A program made the position numbers and the translations under genes. From Archaeoglobus sp. JdFR-37 (GTDB lineage: Archaea; Halobacteriota; Archaeoglobi; Archaeoglobales; Archaeoglobaceae), in the NCBI GenBank assembly GCA_002010215.1, contig MTMY01000007.1, positions 50,274 to 114,273 of the forward strand: 64,000 nucleotides of DNA, written 5' to 3'. The notes beneath the pieces are model-generated. The model ran no database searches. It was not told the origin of the DNA and worked only from the letters and a program-made list of their open reading frames with translations. Within the stretch, counting starts at the first letter, position 1; every line of letters begins with the position of its first letter. Of the stretch, positions 36,401-42,738 are shown piece by piece.

Positions 36401-36775
36401 AACATCACATGCAAGTACAACAGTTTGTCGAATCAGCTCTTGTTGTGGGATTAATTCAGGAGGCAATCCATCTAATTCACCCTTGCTAAAGATGTGCCAT
36501 AGTATTATCATAGAATGGGTTTTACCAAAACCAAAGCCTTTAACCAGTGGAAATGGAGTTGTACCGGGTTTAGACAGTCCATTAGCAACGCTTTTTACAA
36601 ATAGCTTAAGTGGATCGGTAAAACAAGTGTTCTCAAAGACATATTTAGCATTGCCAAATCTTGTAGGATGTTTTGAACCCAAACTTCTCATTACTGCAGC
36701 ATGAAGGCTTGGAGTAAGTTCTTCTGGTTCATCAATCTCCAGATTGAATTTCACCACTTCTCCTATTGGGATCAT
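33437..36775 (-). CDS. DUF499-type large P-loop ATPase
   Basis: The 1112-residue protein has a Walker A variant GFGFGKTH (residues 80-87) and a Walker B ILLLIDELGYG (Asp202-Glu203), the arrangement of the DUF499 family, which is related in layout to BrxC/PglY of BREX. A winged-helix/helical middle follows. Around residues 880-985 is a beta-sandwich-like segment with repeated SYSPYKLFYDPGEIVKVSVKV and GEYRFVIE strands, resembling a CARDB/Ig-like domain. The gene starts 4 nt after the methylase stop. It probably couples ATP hydrolysis to methylase or restriction action on DNA. Confidence 0.78.
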   Translation of the reverse strand: MIPIGEVVKFNLEIDEPEELTPSLHAAVMRSLGSKHPTRFGNAKYVFENTCFTDPLKLFVKSVANGLSKPGTTPFPLVKGFGFGKTHSMIILWHIFSKGELDGLPPELIPQQELIRQTVVLACDVSDKEPPLKTLVELLKAYAKDVTFNKDPEMIRTLINLFETHDEYKLSNNPSELIAFFVRFAEELKKYGKMPRILLLIDELGYGIIKRIDTAKDQKNDELIDDARKLISFLSSAAEELQRIGVSLVIVYALAEQDLRSLDGKIKYYADDESFSKKIEGLKTLIEVDLRERLKRYTGGLEATPLQVSPRQNIEIAKFRVFRTISDIEKAKNSVIDYIESILRQYQVFDDETELQNYLSEIKQYYPLSPDLSNLLRKVHDLSEFPRTEYVRTVISILKDAAKSALISEPEVPTLGVRFLSLNQASLHDTLDDAAQIEWFSILSDISKAIESSNNPKVVDVISKVILSKGTTSNILALIELGEKSKKYGTTVKDIQASIISTTKSDEVNDILESYPNALTELKIRSARVVERTLNGDRYYFPSVIKHIFSIRESHIIEERKKVEEMGVPNYLRNSRLYGIFLRLRGNKSRIVTEDFESLVSGKFLQSLEFDKPNIVLIPPWDLQLFNAIELRGYDLVLDEITKRINELLNEVNRPPFLIVALPNTSKLKTAVDTLIDYTATARFLDYLKEEQEVIKKYSEEIRQEIIRKREEIDEKNIMRQLSIAIQQQIRDARNSANQQQIRNGREIIASILSIYEKPIYYKVQEKCYTSSDAFYKKKDEKIKHLVGRSAGKLEEYSNIVGKFLEEILSIVGFEDNAGALRDVIYKKIVEVVAENGKEYISLEEVFENFIVGNYGVLPINVDLANEALNKLNNKIIDFPDKVVRIKVDRSDKKIRFEYHPKEPKMILKVSYSPYKLFYDPGEIVKVSVKVINEGATGNCIVRIKNADDGSLIESYPAGKLETGESVELAFEVPLPKTEGEYRFVIESLHELTTPDDEYMLKFAVKEEKEEKDYAKKIIYQIADEKCISDVLRFVQEKERFIEGGRIAMNFKDFNIDIKMGKIEREDLDVIMRFILALAKRFKSAPELTLHLQNRSVEKQEIAQYLKSARVE

Positions 36776-36779
36776 GCTA

Positions 36780-39758
36780 TCACCCTAAGAAGTCATCAAG
36801 ACGAGTTAAAATTCTGCCTTTCGGTTTGACCTCTATTTGGACATCTCCTACTACTAAATGTGCTAAAGTCTCTGATATAATTTTACGTAGCTGCTCTGGC
36901 TCAACCTTAGCCAATCCCTCCAGATCTGAATCTGGAGCAGTTGCAAGCAATACCAACGCTAAGGCTGCATCAAATTCAATTTCATTTAAGTATTCTGCAA
37001 GGTTTTCATTTTCGGCTATTTCTTTAGCTCTTACAGCTGGCGTTCCACCAGTTATTGCTGCAAGATATGTCAGATAAATGGCTCTTCCGACAGGTGTTTT
37101 TAGGAATGTTTTAATATCTGTTTTTATCTTTCCAGTTGAATAATCTTTCACATAAAGAAGTTTAAATATACTATTCTCTTTTTTAATCAATCCAGCTTTC
37201 GAGAGACTTTTTTCGTCATATCCACAGAGTTTTGAAACCATTTGCGTAAAATCAAAGCTAAGCAAGAGGGGGTCGTCATACAGGCTTCCGTCCATCTTCA
37301 CATGAGATATCATCCATAGGGAGAGGTAGGAACGAGAAGATGCATCCAACAGCAACCTTTTCTCAATTTTTTCAGTTAGAACAGATGATTTTTCTTCTTC
37401 AAATCTAATATAACCAGTCTTACTAAATATTCTGTTTAAGAGAGGTGCAAAGAACTCCCTTATGGCTAAAGTTATGGCCGGGGAGTAAAGCTCGTTGAAT
37501 TTAACATCGAAAGGTAGCTCGTATTTAGTAATAACGCTCATCGCTGTGCTGAAGACAATGGCGATGGCATCTGCAGTCGTTATGTCGAGATCTTTGATCA
37601 GATTCCGGGCATCATCGACAGCTAATTTGACGGTATTTTCAAATTCCTCATTAATCAGCAGGGATTCAAGGACATCTGTGCTTCTTATTCCAGTTAGTAG
37701 CTTTCTTTCTCCTTTCTTAGCCACTATGGCTAAGGTAACTTGTTGTGCTACCTGATTTACCTGTTTTTTGTATCGAGTTGGCATTTCTGTATACAGCGGG
37801 TAAACCTTTGGAACTACATAGTTTGACTCATAGATGGACTCGCCAACTGTTTGCCAAGCTTCTGCTTTGGGATGGGTGAACCAGAGAATGAGGTAGCCAT
37901 CATCTTTGAGCACCTTGTAAGTCTCTTTAACGAATTTTTTGAAAAGTTGGTTAAACCTTTCATCCCCATTTCCTTTCCTTGCAACCACTTCTTCATCTCT
38001 TGGCAGTGTTGGATTGCTGTAATCCCAGTTTTCAAGTTTTGAGTCCTTGAAGAGGATGGGTAAAACTGGCATTAGTGCTCTTCTTAGAATTGGCCAAAAT
38101 AGTTCGCTTTTGTCGCTGTAAATTACCTGCTCGTAGTATGGTGGATCGACGTTTATCACGTCGATTTTCTCGTCTATTATCTTTGATAGCTGTGTTGCAT
38201 CGGCTTGGTAAATTTTAACGTTGTTGTTTGGATTTTCTTTGAATTGGTCAGTTAGGAATCTTAGTACGGGAAGAATTCCGCCAGTAGTCTTTCCGTATTT
38301 TCTTTTTTCTGCTATTTCCGGTTCAAGTGCCCATTCTAAGCTTCTTTTTGGTAAAGTTACAACCATTTCTACGTATTCAGCCCTGAAGTCCATCGTGCTC
38401 TCCCCTCTAAGAAAAGGTGAAATATTTGCGTTTCCTCTATGCCAGGTAGTCCCAAGCATATTATAATTGGCAATTTTATCAATTGCAAAGACAATATAAA
38501 GCATTGCCGCGATCCCAAGCTCACCTCTCTCGTTATACAGTTCCAAAGCCCTCTCTGCAACGTACTTTGAAAGTTCAGCTAAAACCAGAAGTTGTCTCGG
38601 GTTAAAGAGCATGTACCATTTCGGCTTAATTTCGTCACCCACTAGATTTCTAAAAGTAGAGACCCATTGATTTTCTTCTGGAATTTCATCTAACGGAATG
38701 TAACTCTGAAGCTCGAAAATTTTGTTCGATAATTCCTTAAAGGCGTTTATGAGCTTCTTTCTCTCTTCTTCATCGTGATAAATAGCATAAAACTGGTTAC
38801 CAACCTGTTTTACTAATGGGATATGGATTTCAAGCATCTTTTCTTCAAGCCCATTTGTAGGTTCCAAATCTTCAACGACTCTCTTTATTAGATTGGCATG
38901 TTCTTTAAACCACCTTGCAAATGCATGGTCATTTCCTCTTCCTCTGAGCTTGAATAACTGGTTGCAGTAGGGACATTCGGCAAAAACATCTCCTTTTTTC
39001 TTTACTTTTTTAAGTCTCCAATTTTGTGGCACATCTGTTGTTTCGACTTTGAACGTCTTATTTTCTTTATCAAATTCTATTTTCAGAAATCTATTTTTGA
39101 AGGACTCTTTTTTTGTTATCTCTGGGAAAATACCAGCTACTGGAATTAAACCATTGCAGTGAGGACATCTTACACCTCTCGCAAAAATGTAGTTTTCAGC
39201 ATCACTATAAAAACCACCCAAAATTTCCTTAGCTTTCTCAATAAAATCTTTGGCCTCCTTTAACGCTAAATCAAACAATTCTTCACCATACTTTGCAGGA
39301 AATTCTACTGTGGCTTTTAGAATGAGGTACGCCACAGGATTGTAATCAATAGCAATCGTTCTAAAGCTAAGCCTCGCAGCCTCAACAGGAATTGAGCCTC
39401 CACCAGCCATTGGATCGAGAACCGTAATGCCAGATGGGTCAATATACTGACTAAGCTTTCCTATATGGGGTTGTGACATATAAATTACCTTTGGTCCCTT
39501 TTTACTCATTTTAATCTGATACAAACCAACGATTTGTTCGAATTCTTCCTCGCTAAAATCTTTTCCATTAACTTCAGCAGGTAATATTGCCGCCGTAGTC
39601 AATACTCTCGCCAATCCAGCTGGTCTTCTGGCAAACCACGTGTGGATGTTGTGAACCTTTGGATATGTTATTGAGCCTCTGCCAGCCTTGTAACCAGCTT
39701 CTTTGACTCCTATTTCATTAACCGCAACAAGATCGAACCCTTTCTCAATAAGCCTCAT
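36780..39758 (-). CDS. DUF1156 DNA methyltransferase
   Basis: This 992-residue protein is a predicted amino-methylase of DNA. SAM motif I VLDPMAGGGSIPVEA lies at residues 113-127 and the catalytic DPPY at 538-541 (in VINVDPPYYEQV). Thus the target-recognition region of about 400 residues sits between them, as in other DUF1156 proteins. Two zinc-knuckle pairs, CPHC near 198 and CPYC near 262, lie in that region. DUF1156 proteins occur with DUF499 ATPases in archaeal and bacterial genomes, where a restriction-like role is expected. The ATG overlaps the repaired DUF6884-like stop (ATGA). Confidence 0.85.
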   Translation of the reverse strand: MRLIEKGFDLVAVNEIGVKEAGYKAGRGSITYPKVHNIHTWFARRPAGLARVLTTAAILPAEVNGKDFSEEEFEQIVGLYQIKMSKKGPKVIYMSQPHIGKLSQYIDPSGITVLDPMAGGGSIPVEAARLSFRTIAIDYNPVAYLILKATVEFPAKYGEELFDLALKEAKDFIEKAKEILGGFYSDAENYIFARGVRCPHCNGLIPVAGIFPEITKKESFKNRFLKIEFDKENKTFKVETTDVPQNWRLKKVKKKGDVFAECPYCNQLFKLRGRGNDHAFARWFKEHANLIKRVVEDLEPTNGLEEKMLEIHIPLVKQVGNQFYAIYHDEEERKKLINAFKELSNKIFELQSYIPLDEIPEENQWVSTFRNLVGDEIKPKWYMLFNPRQLLVLAELSKYVAERALELYNERGELGIAAMLYIVFAIDKIANYNMLGTTWHRGNANISPFLRGESTMDFRAEYVEMVVTLPKRSLEWALEPEIAEKRKYGKTTGGILPVLRFLTDQFKENPNNNVKIYQADATQLSKIIDEKIDVINVDPPYYEQVIYSDKSELFWPILRRALMPVLPILFKDSKLENWDYSNPTLPRDEEVVARKGNGDERFNQLFKKFVKETYKVLKDDGYLILWFTHPKAEAWQTVGESIYESNYVVPKVYPLYTEMPTRYKKQVNQVAQQVTLAIVAKKGERKLLTGIRSTDVLESLLINEEFENTVKLAVDDARNLIKDLDITTADAIAIVFSTAMSVITKYELPFDVKFNELYSPAITLAIREFFAPLLNRIFSKTGYIRFEEEKSSVLTEKIEKRLLLDASSRSYLSLWMISHVKMDGSLYDDPLLLSFDFTQMVSKLCGYDEKSLSKAGLIKKENSIFKLLYVKDYSTGKIKTDIKTFLKTPVGRAIYLTYLAAITGGTPAVRAKEIAENENLAEYLNEIEFDAALALVLLATAPDSDLEGLAKVEPEQLRKIISETLAHLVVGDVQIEVKPKGRILTRLDDFLG

Positions 39759-40209
39759 TTACTCACCTTCTCCAACCATGCCTTTAAACACTGAGCATAA
39801 GGTCCAAGACCTCCGCCACTTATGTATGTACCCTCTGCATTGGTAATTTTTTCAATATCACCAATAGCTTTTCTAAATTTCTCCCCAAGGCTACAAAGAC
39901 TTCATCATACTCTTTTTCAAAAATTTTCTTTAAAAATTCGACATTCCTCTTCACGACCTCTTTAGGCACATCTTTTGGCCCAAATCCACTCCAGCTATCC
40001 TCTTTTGGCTTCTTGTAAGGCAACTGATCTTCAGCCCAAACTAACTCCAAATCTTCGGTAAGAACAAGGACGTCTACCTTATCTGACTTCAAATTCCTTC
40101 TAAGAACCCTGTATAGCACTCCATCGTATCTTTCGATAGCTGGTAGAGGTTTAGCATCGCTCTTCCTTCTGTAGCTTGGAGGCATGATGAGTAGTTTTCT
40201 TGACATCAA
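39755..40209 (-). pseudogene. DUF6884-like gene with a one-base frameshift; first gene of the operon
   Basis: The uninterrupted frame from 40209 gives 129 residues with LLIMPPSYRRKSDAKPLPAIERY and LVLTEDLELVWAEDQLPY (read in parts), a pattern of the DUF6884/YaaA-like group. From about 39886 this frame becomes non-protein-like and stops near 39820. If one C is added to the CCCC run at 39883-39886, the frame continues GEKFRKAIGDIEKI, then SGGGLGPYAQCLKAWLEKV and ends at a TGA (39755-39757) that overlaps the methylase ATG. The exact stop/start overlap argues that this is the original gene of about 151 residues. A sequencing slip, a real mutation or programmed frameshifting remain possible. Confidence 0.62.
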
Positions 40210-40313
40210 TTTCGCGTAATCGATTAACTTAATTAAAGTTTCTTTCTTGCTTGCCCTTTATCATAAACTGAAAATACATATCTTAAACCACCTTTACTAA
40301 TCTTTTCTAAGAA

Positions 40314-40325
40314 AATTTTAATATA
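40314..40325 (+). promoter_or_regulatory. TATA box of the rightward unknown pair
   Basis: AATTTTAATATA lies about 42-53 nt before the ATG at 40367. The 157-nt gap between the divergent operons also must hold the promoter of the DUF6884-like/methylase operon on the other strand. Confidence 0.4.
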
Positions 40326-40366
40326 GGATTATTGCAAATCAGATTCAAAAGCATTATGGTGGGCTT

Positions 40367-41293
40367 ATGCCCCTAACTCCTGAAGAAAGAAGACGTTTGG
40401 TCGAAGAGTTGTTATTAGGTGAGGTTATAGGAGATATTAGAAGCGTCCCAGTTAGTGTGTCCAAAACCCACCTCAAACTCGAGAAAGACATTGAACCTAA
40501 ATCTTTACTCAAACAAACTGCGCAGTTTTTGGAAGAGTATCTGTACACAAAAGACCCCAAAAAACTGAAAGAAGGCTTTACGGAACCAATTGTAGATGAA
40601 AATGAAATGGAGGTTTGGTATTTTAAGCAAAGCCCAAGAAAAGTCGTCATCCCGAAGGTCAAGTATCTCGATAAACAGTATATTAGTGATGTACTTCCAC
40701 CAAATAGAGTCTATTTGTATGTAAGAGCAAATAGAAACTTAGTCGAAATCTATAGATTTGGTGGAAATGACGAATTTGCAAGGAAAGCAATTGATAAGCT
40801 TTTAAGATCTATAAAAAAAGCAGTAACATCATCATTTGAAACTATTCGACCTGGTTTTTCTCCTTCTGATATGTATGAAATTATGAGGCGATTAGGTTTG
40901 ATAACATACATTAACGTTGATCCAATGGATAACGAGAAATTCTTTAAGGCAATAGAACGGGGATCGGGTAAGAAGCCAGTTTTAGAATATGCTGTCTCTG
41001 AAATTATGATAAAGGGGTATAAAATCACAAACTCCCCGAAAATTAGAGAGATATTGAGAGAAGAGAAGATAAAAATCACAGAATTGATTGGTGATATAAA
41101 ATATCAGGGAAGAAAAATTAAAGTTTGGGTTAAAGATAGCGGAAAAATAACCTTCTTCCTATCCCCAACCATTGCAGGAACAGACGACGAGGATGAAATA
41201 AAAAAGTACGGTATTGACCTCTATGAAGAGCTCTCAAGGATCGAGGAGATGATGGAAGGGCCGATAGGCCTTGCAAAATGGGGTATAAAATGA
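40367..41293 (+). CDS. Unknown protein, first of a divergent island pair
   Basis: The 308-residue protein has no family I can name. The N-terminal PEERRRLVEELLLGEVIGDIRS region is helical, the middle alternates strands and helices, and the C-terminal third contains IKYQGRKIKVWVKDSGKITFF, which reads as a small beta-sheet. It is basic overall. It shares a divergent promoter gap with the methylase operon and overlaps the next gene by 4 nt, so the two are probably made together. Possible roles are DNA binding or regulation; none is shown. Confidence 0.6.
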   Translation: MPLTPEERRRLVEELLLGEVIGDIRSVPVSVSKTHLKLEKDIEPKSLLKQTAQFLEEYLYTKDPKKLKEGFTEPIVDENEMEVWYFKQSPRKVVIPKVKYLDKQYISDVLPPNRVYLYVRANRNLVEIYRFGGNDEFARKAIDKLLRSIKKAVTSSFETIRPGFSPSDMYEIMRRLGLITYINVDPMDNEKFFKAIERGSGKKPVLEYAVSEIMIKGYKITNSPKIREILREEKIKITELIGDIKYQGRKIKVWVKDSGKITFFLSPTIAGTDDEDEIKKYGIDLYEELSRIEEMMEGPIGLAKWGIK

Positions 41294-42666
41294 CAGTCAA
41301 TTGGAATGAGTATTTTAAGAAAATCCTTCCAAATCTTTCTTCCATGAATTCGGTAATAGAAATTCTGAAAGCCGTAAAAGAGAGCGGAAGATACGAGCTT
41401 TTACAAATAATATTTCCGAAAATTAATGGCATTATCGGTCATCTTAAATTTGATGATTTGCCCTCAGATGAAGTTTTTCGTAAGATTATTGACCTTCTAA
41501 GTGATTTAGATCTAGAGGAGTTGTTAGATGTCTGTGCAGAATCAATTTTTGGCAACATCATCTGGCTCAACATGTTATGTGAAAAGGAAAACATAATCAC
41601 GAACTCCAATATACATACTGTATTAAAAGTTTTAAATCTTAAAAAAATAGATGACGTGTGCTTCTTTCAACCCAATTTTGGAAAGAAAATCTTCCTACGC
41701 ATCAGTGAAGGGATTAATTTGCCCAGAAATGAACTAAAAAAGGTCATAGATTCTTTGCTTATTTTATTTAGATTAGATCTATTAGAGAAGGACAAAGAAC
41801 TTGTAGACTCATTCAGAACTCTCTACCTGGAGACAGATTTGCCAGATTCAAGAAAAATTCTACGTGAAATTGAAATAATTCTGGAGTCAGACGAGAGTAC
41901 ACTTATCAGTGAATACAACTCTATTTTCGGAGAGCATGTTCAGAGCATTGAAGAAGTTAATTGGAAACAATTTTTTGATTACTTAGTTGAAATAAATTGT
42001 CCTGTTTTCTTCGAACTCTCGAAAGTAAAGGTTGAAGGAGACAAATTTTACAATGGAAACTTCTTCGTATTGGTCTATAAGGACTTATCAGGAAATCTGA
42101 AATTATTGAAGCCCTTTTCCCGAATAAAGGTAGATAAAGTCCAAAAAATATTGGATATCAGCAGAAGTATTTGGGCTACTCCACCTGTAAGACCTGGAAA
42201 GATACTTTTGGAAGACATTTACTCTTTTAGGAACATCAGATTAATTTCAAGAGAAAATGCTTCAAAATTCATTTCGAGGGTCATAGACCTCAGTGAAGAT
42301 GAAATAGAAGAAAAACTAAGAAAAATTGTAGGAGACATTGGCTCAACACCACATACATCCACAGAGGTAGTTGACTACTACACATACAATTTGAGAATAA
42401 GCAGTGAGGAGGATCTTAGAGAAGCTGGTGTAATAATAAAAGGAAAATCATTTGGTAAGCAGATTACACTAAAAAATGTGGCAAATCAAATTATTAAAGC
42501 TGTAACAAATGATAGATTTGACCTGATAATCCTAATCCACATACCACAACTTGCAGATGACGTTAGAATCCACTTTGAACGACTATGTTTGCAATTTAAC
42601 AAAATGTATGCTATAATTGGTCCAGAAGACCTAACCAGATTGTTTTTAGCGTATAATGTTATTTAA
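41290..42666 (+). CDS. Unknown protein with possible C-terminal restriction-endonuclease-like region
   Basis: The 458-residue protein begins at an ATG inside ATGA with the previous stop; an upstream in-frame ATG at 41278 is less likely. The first 250 residues are helical and repetitive, similar in style to HEAT/ARM-like scaffolds. The last 110 residues have an alpha/beta pattern with EVVDYYTYNLR, a strand AGVIIKGKSFGKQIT, and helix-strand LIILIHIPQ and MYAIIGPED that recall Mrr-type nuclease folds with altered catalytic residues. That resemblance is uncertain. No other family was recognised. Confidence 0.55.
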   Translation: MTVNWNEYFKKILPNLSSMNSVIEILKAVKESGRYELLQIIFPKINGIIGHLKFDDLPSDEVFRKIIDLLSDLDLEELLDVCAESIFGNIIWLNMLCEKENIITNSNIHTVLKVLNLKKIDDVCFFQPNFGKKIFLRISEGINLPRNELKKVIDSLLILFRLDLLEKDKELVDSFRTLYLETDLPDSRKILREIEIILESDESTLISEYNSIFGEHVQSIEEVNWKQFFDYLVEINCPVFFELSKVKVEGDKFYNGNFFVLVYKDLSGNLKLLKPFSRIKVDKVQKILDISRSIWATPPVRPGKILLEDIYSFRNIRLISRENASKFISRVIDLSEDEIEEKLRKIVGDIGSTPHTSTEVVDYYTYNLRISSEEDLREAGVIIKGKSFGKQITLKNVANQIIKAVTNDRFDLIILIHIPQLADDVRIHFERLCLQFNKMYAIIGPEDLTRLFLAYNVI

Positions 42667-42689
42667 GACGAATAAACATAAATATCAAT

Positions 42690-42730
42690 AACTACTACTT
42701 AAGAAGATGCATTGATCTAAGCTAGTAGTT
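42690..42730. terminator. Bidirectional hairpin between convergent island genes
   Basis: AACTACTA (42690-42697) pairs with TAGTAGTT (42723-42730), and the inner CTTA (42698-42701) with TAAG (42718-42721), giving a stem of 12 bp with one bulged C. It sits in the 72-nt gap between the rightward pair and the leftward ATPase, both of which end here, as a terminator would. T-runs follow on the plus strand. Confidence 0.5.
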
Positions 42731-42738
42731 CGAACCAA

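Noticed and set aside
32182..40209. Calling the operon a canonical BREX system
   Set aside because: No BrxA, BrxB or BrxL-like protein and no full-length PglZ or PglX is present; only the activity set is similar.
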